A stretch of 64,000 bases of DNA from Emydura subglobosa (lineage: Eukaryota > Chordata > Testudines > Chelidae). Under the pieces are notes generated by a model. That model did no database searches and was not told the DNA's origin. It worked only from the letters and a program-made list of their open reading frames with translations. A program made the position numbers and the translations under genes. This document shows positions 35,141 to 47,491 of this stretch, piece by piece. Position 1 is the first letter of the stretch; the number at the start of each line of letters is the position of its first letter. The stretch lies in NCBI GenBank assembly GCA_007922225.1, contig ML679966.1:51051583-51115582 (forward strand). The letters run 5' to 3'.

Positions 35141-37384
35141 CTCATTCATGTGAGATGTTATATGGAGAAGAGATGATGCATAGTCAAAGAAAAATACCCA
35201 TCTCGTGATATGGGCCTCTTTTAGGAAATCATTTTATTTAAAATAATTAGGATAAATTAGTAAGAAATGCTTTCATCTTTGCATTTCGTCTATGTTGCAT
35301 TTTAAAATAATTAAGAATCCAGATTGTTTCTGTTTTTCACCTCAGTTTACTGGCATCCAGCAAAGAGGCCCACACTTTGATTTTAATCATGGCCAGACAA
35401 TATAAGGGCTCAGTCTTAAAGGCAACTAGAGCAACAAGCAGAAACCCTGCTGTGTAATTTCAAAGCAATGTACTTCATGCTGCTAACCCTACAGTATGAT
35501 TTCTGTTCTGCCAATGGCTCCAATAGCAGACAACTTCCAATTTGCACCTCTCACATAAATCTACATTATACCAATAGGTTTAGAAGAAAACCACAAGCTG
35601 CCCAGCTCAGCAGTCAGAGGTCTGTTAACAGATCTTTAACTATGATCTATTGTGCAGGAAAGTCTGAAATTATGGATGCAGAGTTACACTTTATAGAGCT
35701 CTCACTTGTGTTACGCAGTTTTTCTTGAGATAATTATAAGTGTTTATTTTGGCTTTTAACAACTATAATCACATTATTTAGCATGTTCTTATTTTGTCAC
35801 TGAGTTAACCAGTAATCTTACCAGTGATTTCATTCACACAAGTTTGCTTAATTGGCAAATGGAACAAAAAACTGAGTTTAAAGCAGTTAATTATGGTAGA
35901 CTTCAAATGCCAAGATGTTGCTCCTAATTAAACTTTTTACAAAATATATTCCAAAGCCAGAAGTACTGTCGCTCATAAGTATATAACATAGTTTCCTACT
36001 TTCAGTTGTGTTCTCACTTTAAATGGCTCAACAATGTTATGAATGTTCCAATAAAGGAATGACCTAGAGAATGGAAGGCCGAGGTTGAGGTTATAATAGT
36101 AGTGAGTTCAGTAAAGCACTTCTACTTATCTGAATTCCAATTTATAAATTACCTTGGCTGCCTGGAGAGGGTAATTCAGTCTGTTAATTTCAGGCCACCA
36201 TTTAAGTACCATGCTGCACATTAAATTGCAGTGGGAAATTCAAACCAGGTCTCCAGTGGTAAAAATGACAGTTCATTCATATTTGGCGCTTTCTTGTTTT
36301 GTGTGCATCCCATAGCTGTGCAGCTGTCCCATTCTATACAAAAGTATGCACTTTTTGTTCTAATTTGACCTGCTTACATTGTTTCATCTATTTTCTAACT
36401 AAGCCTTATAATTAAGTATTGCAAAAGCATAGAGCTTGTTTCTTGACACACTTCATCCTACTTCAAATCTCCAAAATACAGTAATAAGACTTGCTTGCAA
36501 AGGTGACTGAACATGGAGCGCTTGTTAAAGAACTATAGCTTTCCACAGTAAGAGTGTTGCTTCTTGATCCCTGGCAGAAAATAGTACTGATATTGCTTAT
36601 AAAGGTGAATGCTTACAATAGAATACTGTCCCACTGTATCAGGGTGCAGGAGTATTCTGTGGTGAACAGAGACATCTTCACTCCCTCCCCTGGAGACCGA
36701 AGGGAGTGAAAGCCTTTGGGAAGGTCGAGCTCTCTGTGCCCAGGGGTCATGGGACAGGACTGAAGCTGGAGAGTCTGTTTATTTTCTAGTTATGTTGAAC
36801 TGTGTTATTCTTTTGTTGTAAACAGCACTTTTTAACCTTCCCAAATAATCTTGAGGAAGAGACCTTGCTGAATAAGATTGTTTTTGTCGCCGAACCATTC
36901 TACCAACTCACGGCATCCTACTTAAATGATGTATAACATCCAAAGAAAAGCCTGGGCTAAAGCACCAAGTTGTATTTTAAAATATGGCAATGAGCTACTA
37001 CCCCTTTACAACCACACCTAAAGTAATGATGCAATTTCTCATAGAACTGCCTTTTGTTTGTTTGTTTCTTTGTTTCGAAAGGTATTCTTGAAACTTTCCC
37101 CCCTGATGTCCAGTGTACTCCAATCCTTTAGAGAACTTCCACCTTTAGGCTGCTGCAATACTCTGAATTATACCATTGCAAATGTTTTAATAAACTTCCT
37201 GGATCATGTCATGACTCCTCCATATTGAAACAGTCAGACTATGCCAAACTGTTTGAAAGCAGAGAGATTCATGGAGCACAGATTTTGTGGAAAGGGTAGC
37301 TGCCCTTAGTTAACTCTTTCTGAGCCCATATAGGTATAATTGTCAATGGACTTTGATTCAAGAATTACGTGAGACAATATTACA
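35141..37384. other. No gene or named repeat seen
   Basis: AT-rich DNA. A more GC-balanced patch at about 36640-36920 (caggagtattctgtggtgaa ... ggtcatgggacaggactgaa) may be an unnamed old LTR or transposon, but I found no terminal repeats. Confidence 0.4.
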
Positions 37385-37408
37385 GGGGTGGGAAGGGGGG
37401 GGGAGGGG
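37385..37408 (+). other. G-rich run with quadruplex pattern
   Basis: G-runs of 4, 3, 9 and 4 are separated by loops of one, two and one bases. This is a strong quadruplex pattern in an otherwise AT-rich region. No promoter context is visible. Confidence 0.75.
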
Positions 37409-38549
37409 AGAAAGTGTCTGCATAACTTAGATTTTGTTCCACTTGTTTTCTATCTTCAGATCCCCCTTTAAAGCCTTCAAGACTTCCTATGCTGATTTTT
37501 TGACCAATAAGGACTTTGCACCTTCTTTCACTTTATCATATGTGTCTGATTGCAAGGTCTTAGGAGCTAAAATGTTCTCTTAAAACGTTCCATTAAGCAC
37601 CACATGCATTTATGACTCTATAAATAATAAGATACTAGCACACTGGTTGCAGTACTGCCAAGGCTGCTAATTATTTCAGTTGTCATACTTCATCCTTTTA
37701 GAGATACTTTCAGCCTTTTCTGCTATCATATCTATTAATTTCAACAGCCCTTTTTTAAATTCCTACACAGGAGAAAGTACTTCACTTAAAACTAAACATC
37801 AGAATAGACGTCTAGTTTCAGGTCAGAACTCTTTCTAAAATATCTTCAGGAAGCATGTATATCTTCACCCACAAGTCTGACATGCTGATACAATACAATG
37901 TGTCTACACTTCCTACTAGTCATAATATTTACAATATATTATTAATAATGAATTTCATAATAATCCTGTCGCCTGACCAGAGGGTGAACTTCACTGACTC
38001 AATGAATATATATTTTGATATTTGGTGGAAAATGAAACATTATGATGTAATTACTAAACAGACAACATTTTGACAGGCTATTTTTAAAAAAGATTATGCT
38101 TATCCCACTGTACATATTTTCATCACACAGTGCATGTGCCACTTTAGTATTGTTAAATGGAGGAGTGCATTTAATTCCCCAAGCATAGAAGAAAATGTAC
38201 CTCTTTAAGCTCAAACTTAAACAAAAGCAAAGAAATTTAGAATTAAGCACCCACTTCTTCATTAACATAACCTTCTATGCCAAAAGATTGTACTGGTGTA
38301 AGAAAAGTGTAGGGATTTATCATTGACCACATGTGCTATCTAGGCTTAATAGAGTGATGATTTTTACTCTGATTTTTTTGGTCTTTCTGAAGGTTTAAAT
38401 TACACGCTTACGGATAATATCTAGGAAATGGGGGGAAACAATCGACCTATTTTTTGCCCTTTATTCAAAATAAACCTAAACTTGAACAGTTGACATTTTT
38501 TGGTTGGTTTGTTTTGTGGCCTTACAAAGTGAACTAGAGAATCATGTGT
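37409..38549. other. No gene or named repeat seen
   Basis: AT-rich DNA; the two opposed frames near 37855-38268 overlap and have no family signature. Confidence 0.45.
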
Positions 38550-39042
38550 TGTGGCCTGCCAGCTACATCAAGCTAAGCAGCATTAAGGTGGTTCAGCACT
38601 TGGACTGGAGACCAGAAAGAAACACCAAGGTGCTGCAGCAGGAGGTTGTGCCGATGACTCAGTAGGAGGTAGTCTCCCTTCTGATACTGTACTGGCCACA
38701 TCTCCTCCAGTGATGGGTTTCTAGAGATGCTGATGTCAAACCAAGGCTCTTTGATTCATTTATAGCCATTCAGGACCCCTGGATATTTGGCAATGATACT
38801 GTAGTTTACACCTTTGCTTTTACAAATAATACCAAGTGACCTATCTAAACCTGTCCTGAAGTTCAAGTTAGAAAAGGAATTATTATCATATACTGTTGCT
38901 ATGGGTGGTTTGAACAACTGCTTCCTTTGACATCAATGGTGAATGAAATGATTCTTCTGCATAGTTTACATATCAGTTTGTTATACTTAAAAAGTATGAG
39001 AGGATGCTTTGGAATGAAAGGTGCTATGTAAGTATAACAACG
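38550..39042 (+). mobile_element. 5S-rRNA-derived SINE (SINE3-type), near full length
   Basis: The head contains agctaagcag (38570-38579), ggttcagcacttggactgga (38590-38609), gagacc (overlapping) and caaggtgctgcag (38626-38638). These follow the internal 5S rRNA promoter order: A-box agctaagcag, intermediate element tggatgggagacc-like, then ggtgctgtag-like. The body has gatgtcaaaccaaggctctt and accaagtgacc, and the tail gctttggaatgaaaggtgct (39006-39025) then atgtaagtataac resembles an L2-type LINE end. This is the architecture of AmnSINE1 or 5S-Deu-L2-like SINEs. It is a retroposed copy, not a functional 5S gene. Confidence 0.7.
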
Positions 39043-41012
39043 TTCTCCATACTATTCAGGTATCTCTGTGCATCCTAATTCTGGTCTGGTAAAGAGCTTA
39101 TGTTTGTGAGTTCCAGACTCATTTGCAGATGCTTTAGGAAGACATCCATTTAAATAAAAATTTGGTATAGCAGAACTGGGAAAGGAGTGACCCAAAATTC
39201 CCTACCACCCACAAGCTGGTTTTACATCCTAGCTTTCCCTTGCAATACACCTGGGCACTTATAAGCAGGGGCTGGTACAGTATAATGTGATGCCTAAGAA
39301 AGTGCATCAAGCATAAAAAGACGGAAGAGCATTGATGCAGCCATCATAAAACCAGATGTCTTGATGGCACATGCCAGCAAACCAGCCAGCAAAAGTTGTT
39401 TATACTGGCAATCAGTCCCAACACAGATGACTTCTAATAAAAGCCTTTGAAGGAAAAGACAGTAGCATATGTGTGCACTACATGGGCCAAGAGAGGGTAA
39501 CTATCGTAGCTTATGAAACATTGTCATAGAGTTGGTTACCATTAGTATAATGATCTTACTGCAAGAGTAGGAATACAAGAAAAAATCAGGTGGTATCTCG
39601 TGTGTCCAAACAGGTTCTATTAAATTCCTTGTTCTTGGCTTCTGTAATGACTGTGTACATCTGTAGTTGTATATATTCAGCCAATGGTGACCATGATGAT
39701 CATGGGCAATATTAGTGCCTGGTAGAACTTGACTGAAGTCCTGGAGTTACATCATGGGAGAATTTTGCCCTATGTGAACAGTAACTACTGCAGTTTAGGG
39801 CTGTGTACCATGTGAGTGCTAGCAGTAAACTTAAATACAGCAAATATATGTGGCTTTGTGAGCAGTGCTGTCTCCTGTCAGATGCACCTTGTTCCCTTGA
39901 CTGTAACCATTGATGGCAGAAAATGGCACTACATGGGTCTCCCTTTGACCATGTCGCTAAAAGAGCCCATAGCAAAAGATGTAGTTTAGAGCTGCCTAAA
40001 GCAGCAGAGTTCACCATGTCAAAAACCTACAAATGTAATTATTTCTAAAGGAGCATGCTCTTGCACTCTCTCAATATATAATATAAATTTAATATATAAA
40101 ACTCATTGGGTAAGCTACATTTCTGATTAGTTTGACAATATTTCTTAACATACGTGATACGCAAAAAGCAACTGCAATCAATCACAAAGGGGGAAATGTG
40201 TATGCTCTTTGTGCATATGCACAATTCCAAAATGTCATTAAAATAGCAATGCAACTTAAAGTTAATTTAAAGCAATGCAAAGTTCCAATCACTAAATTTT
40301 AATATATAAGTAAGCAAGGAGATATAAAACAAATACAGAGAGAGATCTGTGTGTTTACATACAGATAGGTTAACAGACTTCAGAAAGATGTGGCAGTGCA
40401 CTATGTGTCTGCTTTGCAGGGTCATATTTCTCTTTGGCTATTATTGGATTTCCCCATAATGCTTAGCACAGTTGATCATAAGACTTTGCTGCAGCAATTA
40501 AATATCAGTTCCACTTATGTGAAATAGTGTTAGCATGTTTGAATCAAATTTTATCCAGCGCAGGCAACCTACATAGTTAGGACTGCTTTTTCAGAGTATT
40601 GCTGAGGAAAAGGAAGCTGGAAACACAGAGTGATGAGAGGTCAAAAGGGCTTTTCATAAAGGGGAGGATTAAAAATATTCAGAGGTAGCATGTGTGACAG
40701 TGACTGTGATGTGTAAGACCTGGGTTAGAAGGTGAAAAGTAAAAGCCAGTCTAGTGATATGCTTTTTTGAAGTAGGTCATTCACATCTTCAATGGATAAA
40801 GGAAAATGCCAAGTTGAAGATGAATAAAGCATAAGGCAGCAATGAGGCTCAAAAGAGAAAATGTAGTAAACTTCTTATAATATAATGACTCAAGGGATAG
40901 AAGCAGGAGTCTGGAGAATGTAGTATAGGAAAGCAATAGTCCAGAACAGGCACCTAGAAATGCCAGTAACCTCTGTGCTGACTGAATGGAGAAAATGAGT
41001 TTTCAAACTCTA
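39043..41012. other. No gene or named repeat seen
   Basis: Mixed AT-rich DNA, mildly purine-rich at 40600-41000. Frames at 39712-40254 lack family signatures. Confidence 0.4.
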
Positions 41013-41640
41013 GAGTAGAGTTGGTTGAGAACTTTCTGTCCAACTGACTTGACAGAAAATGCAGTTTCCATAAAAATCTTTGATTTCACCAGAATGTTTT
41101 GATTTTTCCATTGGGAAAATCAAAAGAAAATACTTCATTTGGAGTTCGTTTGATTGAACTCAACCAAAACGTTTTGAATCAGTTCTACATGAAACTGTAT
41201 CTGCCTAAGCTCCATGATGACTTAGGGGTGTTGTAGTGTGGGTATCATGTCCCCATTCTTCTCTCTGGCCAAGCCACGTGATGCATCCTGGGGAGTCACA
41301 TGACTGCAAGTACATCATGGCATATGTAGTATGGTCAGGGAGAATGGGGACAAGAAGTACCTGAACTTCAACTCCCATGAAGCACTAAGGTCCTTCGTTT
41401 GATGCAGTTTAAAGTCAAAATTGCTTGAAACTAAATGTTTTGATGCAGTTTAACAAACCAAAAAGAAGTATTTTATTTCCAAGATATCAGTGTTTCGTTT
41501 CTGTAAGATATGTCAAAATGAAATATTCCTATATTTTCAAATCAATTTTTTGGAACTCTTCATTCCACTAAAAATGTCAGTATTTCAACATATTTGTTCC
41601 AATTGGGAACAAAAAAAGTCAAAAATCCATGATTTCCCTC
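41013..41640. mobile_element. Degraded copy of the 'catcatggga' palindromic family
   Basis: The left end agagtagagttggttgagaa leads into an A/T-rich arm with ttgatttttccattggg, then a central block with gatgcatcctggggagtcac, atgactgcaagtacatcatg and cttcaactcccatgaagcac, and then a second A/T-rich arm (gtcaaaatgaaatattcct). The order matches the better-preserved copy at 44958-45466. No transposase. The right terminus is unclear. Confidence 0.55.
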
Positions 41641-41739
41641 GGGATAGACATTCTGATTTTTCTCAGCTTCAGGGGCATGCACAAGGGGTGGCAAGTAGGG
41701 TATGAAGTAGTATGAAAGTGGACAGTATATATTATGAGA

Positions 41740-42080
41740 TTAATTAGGGAAATAGAATTTTCCAATGAGAGCAAAATGCAAATATTAACAAAGACAATGA
41801 GACAGAGTTTGGAGAGAGCAGAGTCAAATTAAGACCTGGAGTGTTGATGGCCATTACAGTGATGCAGAAAAAGAAGGTGATTCTTAAAACTATTAAGTTG
41901 TATGTGATGGGGGAGGAAAGTGGGGTGAACCCTGGAGTTGCTGGGAAAGTTGCGAAGCTATGAATGTCCAGAAGGAAAAGCAGGGTAGGGTAAAGTTTGC
42001 AGAAGTTGTTATAAGCATAGCTGTAAAAGTCTCCAATGATAGGAATAGTGGATAATAATGAGGGATAAAAAATGGTCAAA
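41740..42080. repeat. Purine-rich tract
   Basis: G/A-biased + strand (ggagagagcagagtcaaatt, gatgggggaggaaagtgggg). It explains the opposite-strand frame at 41744-42109, which has no protein signature. Confidence 0.5.
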
Positions 42081-42890
42081 ACTCTAAAGTAAACTTCACA
42101 ACTGTACATCTATGTCAAATGAATCATTAAAATAAAAAGTAGTATCAAGAGGGAAATAGTGCAATACAATGCAAAAGCCTACGTAACACTGACTACAGTG
42201 ATTCTACAGTCAAATATGAAATGAAGCTCATAAAATGTAAAAATCGTGAAATCCTCCATCTAGTACAAAATGTACATTGCTGTGAAGATTTATTAGGAAA
42301 AACAAGTATTGTGCTTTGTAATATATAGTATCTTTTACTTCCAACTTTAGTACCAATGGATGAATAATGTTTGTTTAATTTAACTACTTCAGAAGTTGTA
42401 AACAAAAGTGGGTAAAATGTATGGTGTTTGAATTCCAGAAAGATAAACTACATTTATATAAATTATTTGGGGGAGTTCTCTATTAAAGTTGCATTTGCAG
42501 TTCTGTTTACTCTTTCCCCTCTCCTCTCCCCCTCCTCCATTTTAAAGGGATTTGAATCTGTTTGTTTAAAAAATGGAGTGCTTAAGAATAGTAAAACATC
42601 AGATTAAAAGACATACCCAAACCACAAATATGGGCTAAACAAGCCAAGCTCTTGTATTGCTGTTTAATGATCATTCAGGCATAACGTTATTTTAATGATT
42701 TTGTTTTTCCACAAAAGCACAGTATGTGAAACATGCCAAAAGGGCACCCTGACCCCCTTTAAGATCTGCTATTAACCTAAAAAGGATCTTGTACTGGACA
42801 TCTTATGATTGCATAGTGTAATTATAGAAACAAGGACAATTGGAATATACATAGCAGACAGGCAGTGGGGAATCAGTAACTGCACATTTA
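42081..42890. other. No gene or named repeat seen
   Basis: AT-rich, with a pyrimidine patch ctttcccctctcctctcccc near 42512. Confidence 0.4.
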
Positions 42891-42995
42891 CAGCCTGATC
42901 CTGAGAAATGCTGATCAGTCATAATTCCCATTGACTTTCAGCACCTGTTGACTTCAATGGGAATTATGGCTGATCAGCATCTTCTAGGATATAAC
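42891..42995. mobile_element. Near-perfect palindromic MITE
   Basis: The arms 42908-42934 and 42954-42980 are 27-bp reverse complements with a single mismatch (cagtcat versus atggctg), around a 19-nt loop (42935-42953). The arm includes ctgatcag and aattcccattga. Outside the arms, cagcctgatcctgaga and cttctaggatataacc may be the diverged outer ends. No coding capacity. The high arm identity contrasts with the decayed MITEs elsewhere. Confidence 0.75.
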
Positions 42996-43904
42996 CTTTA
43001 ATGATCAAAAATAAGGAGAGACAAAATGACCTAGCACATTTGACAGTGGAGCAGTTTCACCTTCATCTGTTCAATTACATTCTGGTTAGGTTCTTATAAC
43101 ACACCTATCAGCATGGTACTTGAACGCCTAGTTTGGACAGTCTTCCAAATCAGTATTTTTCAAAATGAAATTCTTTCCTCTTCCAGGAAGGCTCATACAA
43201 CCTCAGGAAAAATGAGGAGAAAAGGGAATGTCCAATTTTATTATTATAGTGTACTAAGGCCAGAATCCAATATTGAATAGTTCAAGACCAGCAGTAGTGT
43301 TACGCCAGTAAGGGGAAAAGAAAAACACTCAAAATTGTAACAAGAACTAGGGTACATTGCATTGCAGTTGTGTAAATAATGCATTTGTTCAAGCATGGCC
43401 ATGTCTAATCCAACAGCAGCCCATGTCTGTCATGGGGGATACGTCTCCACTCTTTTGGCTTCCTGAAATTTAAAGCAGTTTTACAGATTCACTTTCTGTG
43501 TTGTGTTCTTAGGCTGTACACAAAAGAGAAAAAGAATTGTCAGAACTGGAACCAACTGTGTTCTACAAATATGTATGAATAACTCAAATCTCCATGATCC
43601 TGAAAAGTGTTTCATCCACTGTACTGGGGAAGAGGACAAAGGAATTAAAACAGGCAAGCACTTCAGATCTAAGGTGCATAAAAAGTGCTGAGAGGAAACA
43701 ACAGTTTTCTTACAATGCTAGGATTCACCCAAATGTGCATACCTTGCATAATTTTCTTATTCTACAATTAAGATGAATAAGTATTAAATTATGTGCAACT
43801 AAAAAACAAACCATATGCTGTATGTTAGAAAGATTCTTTTTCCAAAATATTCTGGAAGTGAAATGATAAATATCATTTTTGTTAAGTGATGGTAGTTTTG
43901 GGCA
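42996..43904. other. No gene or named repeat seen
   Basis: AT-rich DNA. Two overlapping frames at 43503-43776 have no signature. Confidence 0.4.
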
Positions 43905-43988
43905 CAGTTTTCAAAAATACCTAAATGCCATTGAAAGTCAATCAGACTCATGGTTCTACGTCAATTAGGAGCTTTTGAAAATGTTAAT
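43905..43988. mobile_element. Short palindromic MITE ('ttttcaaaaatacctaa')
   Basis: cagttttcaaaaatacctaa on the left is mirrored by ttaggagcttttgaaaatgt on the right, with central gccattgaaagtcaat. It belongs to the same family as 330-405. Confidence 0.65.
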
Positions 43989-44579
43989 CTTTATAAATTA
44001 AATAGGTTTACTAAACAATAACCCCTCAGCACATCAATAATAAATGTGCATTAGTAACATTTATAAAGTTTCTATTGCACATATTAATTACACAAATTTC
44101 ATATGGTCATATCTTCGAATAATAGGCTCTCAGTGTTTTCTTGAAAAGCCCTCCCATATAAGCAGATGTTGATCTTTCTGGGAAAGGGTTAACTGTGTTC
44201 TGACTTATTAAGGCAGGTTGTTCTTTATTTCACTTCTATGTAAGGGAGGTAGGAATTGCTTGCTCTCTCTCAAGAGGATCTGGTATATGGGCTGAGAAGC
44301 CCTGAGGAAGGAACTGTAGAAGCAGCTAAACCAGGGAAGAAGACTTGAGCTGAATTCTTATGTTTCTGTGAACCTGGTGGTTAATGCAGCCAAGCCTCAG
44401 GAAAGAGGAAAGTGGACTTTGTGTTAATGTAAGCTGAGAAACACACTTACTCACAGTTTGAATCAAAATCATTTTTTTCCCAAACAAAGCAAAGCTATTG
44501 CTATGTTCATTCTAAATCTAGCTATCTTACTTCACTCATTTTGCAGCTGTTTTTTCTTATTCAAATTGTGTGTTTTGAA

Positions 44580-44601
44580 TTTTTTTTTTTTTTTTTTTTT
44601 T
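44580..44601. repeat. T22 homopolymer
   Basis: Twenty-two consecutive T. No retroposed body is recognisable next to it. Confidence 0.9.
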
Positions 44602-44957
44602 ACATAGGGGCAAAAGTTTTTTTTCCAATAACTCAGAAAAAGCTGAACGAATTTTTCTCAAACACTGCTTACGAGGTGCATGAATTCTAACCACATTAAT
44701 CAGAAAAAATGACAACAAAATGACTGAAGATTAATAACTTTGTTTGATGCTCTGTAGAAGTTCTAAACTATTGATTTTTGCATGGGAATTACTGAAGTTG
44801 TTTTGCAGTCTTAGGGATAGTAGTCCTTCAGTCACTATGATTACAACATAGGAAAAATATTAACTTTGCATGACCTACGAATACAAGAGAATGGTATTTT
44901 GAGCAATTATTTTGCTCTCGAGTATTCATAGCAATGATCTTTTCTTACTTAGCCAAG

Positions 44958-45466
44958 AGTAGAACTGAGCAAAAATCAGATTTTGTCCTTCATGAAAATT
45001 CAATGTTTCAACATTTGATTTCCTTCTGAATTAGGAGGAAAAGGTGAAATATCAAAACATTTCACAGAATGGAAAGTTCCAAAACAAATTGATTAAGAAA
45101 TGTCAAATTGTTTATTTTCATCATTTCTGGATTGAAATGTTTCATTCAGGTTTGTGGAACCAAATTGAAACATTTTTGTTTCAAATCAGTTCAGCATTGA
45201 ACTACATCTGTGTTGTAGAGTGCTCTAGTGCCTCATGGGAATTGCACTTCAGGTGCTTTGTGCCCCCCGCTCATCTCATAGGCCGGGCTTCTTGGCTGGA
45301 CTACATCTCCCATGATGCTCTGCAGTTATGTGACTCCCATGATTCACCATGTACCTCAATCAGAGAAGAGACCATAATGCATCATGGGACATGTAGTCTG
45401 GCAAAGAAAAAATTGCATTTTTCATTGAAAAATCATTTCAATGGAAAATTGATGACCAACTCTAAT
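44958..45466. mobile_element. Palindromic DNA transposon with 'actacatctcccatgatgc' boxes
   Basis: actacatctcccatgatgc (45300-45318) and its near reverse complement gcatcatgggacatgtagt (45379-45397, one mismatch) form a 19-bp internal inverted pair. A/T-rich arms with tttcaacatttgatttcc, caaattgaaacatttttg and aaaatcatttcaatggaaaa flank it, and the right end gatgaccaactctaa mirrors agagttggt ends seen at 41017. A 189-codon open frame (45044-45613) runs through the element but has no domain and is judged fortuitous. Confidence 0.65.
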
Positions 45467-45618
45467 CGAAAGCAATATAACCAGAATATAGGCAGTCATT
45501 CAAGATACAGCATTACAAATCATATGGAACATGAACAGTACTGGAACTACAATAGTAAAGACACAGGACCAAATACATCGGGTGTATTTCCGTTTACAGC
45601 CAGGATGAATTGACAAAA

Positions 45619-46066
45619 GAACATAAGAATGGCCATGCTGGGTCAGACCAATGGTCCATCTAGCCAAGTATCCTGTCTCCTGACAGTGGCCAATGCCAGG
45701 TGCTTCAGAGGGAATGAACAGAAAAGGTAATCATCAAGTGATCCATCCCATCACCCATCCCCAGCTTCCGGTTAACAGCAATCCCTACCTATCCTGGCTA
45801 AAAACCATTGATGGACCTATCCTCCATTAATTTATCTAGTTCTTTTTTGAACCCCATTATGGTCTTGGCCTTCACAACATCCTATGGCAAGAAGTTCTGC
45901 TGTGTGAAGAAATACTTCCTTTTGTTCATTTTAAACCTGTTGCCTATTAATTTCATTTGGGGAGCCTAGTTTTTGTGTTATGAGAAGGAGTAAATAATAG
46001 TTCCTTATTTACTTTCTCCACACAAGTCATGATTTTATAAACCTCTATCAAATCCCCCCTTATCAT
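45619..46066 (-). mobile_element. CR1 LINE 3' region, antisense
   Basis: From its 3' end: gaacataagaatggccatgc, gggtcagaccaatggtccat, gtggccaatgccaggtgctt, then the coding remnant with cttcacaacatcctatggca, gaagaaatacttccttttgt, tttaaacctgttgcctatta and tcatgattttataaacctct. This is the C-terminal end of the CR1 reverse-transcriptase ORF plus 3' UTR on the minus strand. It is 5'-truncated at about 46066. Same lineage as the tail at 29878. Confidence 0.85.
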
Positions 46067-47491
46067 GGCCCCCAAAGGGTAGATACTTGGCAGTCTGCAG
46101 AAGTCAAGTGGAAAAATGTGGTAGTAAATGAGGTTGGGAATGTGCTCCTATGCTAAATACACTATATTTTCTGTCAAGATATTAAAATGAAAAAGCAAGT
46201 AGTAATAGAATGTAACAGACTGTAGTAATAGACATTGAATATTGATATTGAATGCTAAAACCAACACATGTCCTGAACCAAAAGAAAAAGTTTGTTTTAT
46301 GTGCCATTGTTTAGCAAAAACTTTAAGCAAGCAGAAAGGGAAAGGGAAAAACAAATTAAAACATTTTGATTGCTATAGTACTTTGCTTTCAGAAAAAAGT
46401 TGAGTCTACCATAAAGAGAAGAAATGTAGTAGAGGATTTGTCACCAACTCTGGCAAATATGAAAAATTAGGCTTATAGAAGGAATAGAGAGACCCAGAAT
46501 CTATAGCAGGAGACTTCAACAGCAAATGAACAGAAGCCTAAAGCCACTAGTAAAAGAAAGATGACGGGAGTCTGTGAAGAGAGCAATGATTAAGATTTGA
46601 GGCAAAGGAACAAGCCAAAGTCAGGCAAGAAAGGGAGAATGTTCTGATCTTGAACACAAACTTTGGAGCAAAGAGAGATCAAATTAAAAATCAAGATTGG
46701 GAGGAGTCAGACAGGGATTTAAAACTGAATATGCATTCTCTCAGCTCAGAAAAGGCAATGGCAAAAAGGCTTTCAAGCAATCTTTGGCCAAGGTACAAGG
46801 GAAGATGCTATTCAAATAGAAATATAAGTGGGATAGCAAAATACAGAAATCCTCTTTTTGTGTTTAGGATTAGAAAAAAACAGATGGACCCATTTGAGGT
46901 CCTTCTCATTTTTATAAAGGGCCATTTGTATATCATTTGTTGACTTTTAAATTTCCCATGCCTGTTCACCATCAGCTTGTAGCTAATCAAAATTAAAGCT
47001 ATATCCAATTAACGATAGCAAAGACTTTCGGAGTTGCATGATAGCCACCGTTTTGGCTGACCCCAGGGAATGGGGCAGGATTTACACAGCTAAAAATGTA
47101 CAGTTTGAGTTAAAGAGCCAGGTTTTGTAGCTAGGAAATGGAAGAGACTTGCCTCCTTTCTGGATCAGGCATCAAGGGGGATATGTAACACCCACTAACC
47201 AGTGGGTTTCATAGGTTCAGTAGGTTACTATTACTTCTTCACTAATGGCTAAAACCAAAATTTTCAAATATGGTTTTACAATGTAAAGAATCCGGGTGTG
47301 AAAATTTGGCCCATAGGTCATAAGATGCAGAGGATTTGTGCAAATGGGAAAGGGAGCAAAACAGAATACCAAATATAGTGTTCCCATTGCAAGGGAGGAA
47401 AAAATCTACAGGACTATCTGAACAGCAAGCAATAAACGATCATGGAGCATACATGGCTCACCACTTACTAAACCTGTTTGGTAATAATTAT
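46067..47491. other. No gene seen; mildly purine-rich
   Basis: Unassigned AT-rich DNA with A/G-rich stretches at 46320-46640. Frames here lack signatures. Confidence 0.4.

Noticed and set aside
38550..38640. Functional 5S rRNA gene
   Set aside because: The 5S similarity covers only part of the gene, is diverged, and continues into a SINE body and tail instead of a T-run terminator.
45044..45613. 189-codon open frame on the + strand
   Set aside because: It runs through the arms and inner box of a palindromic transposon and into a downstream CR1 flank. No domain, signal or plausible composition.
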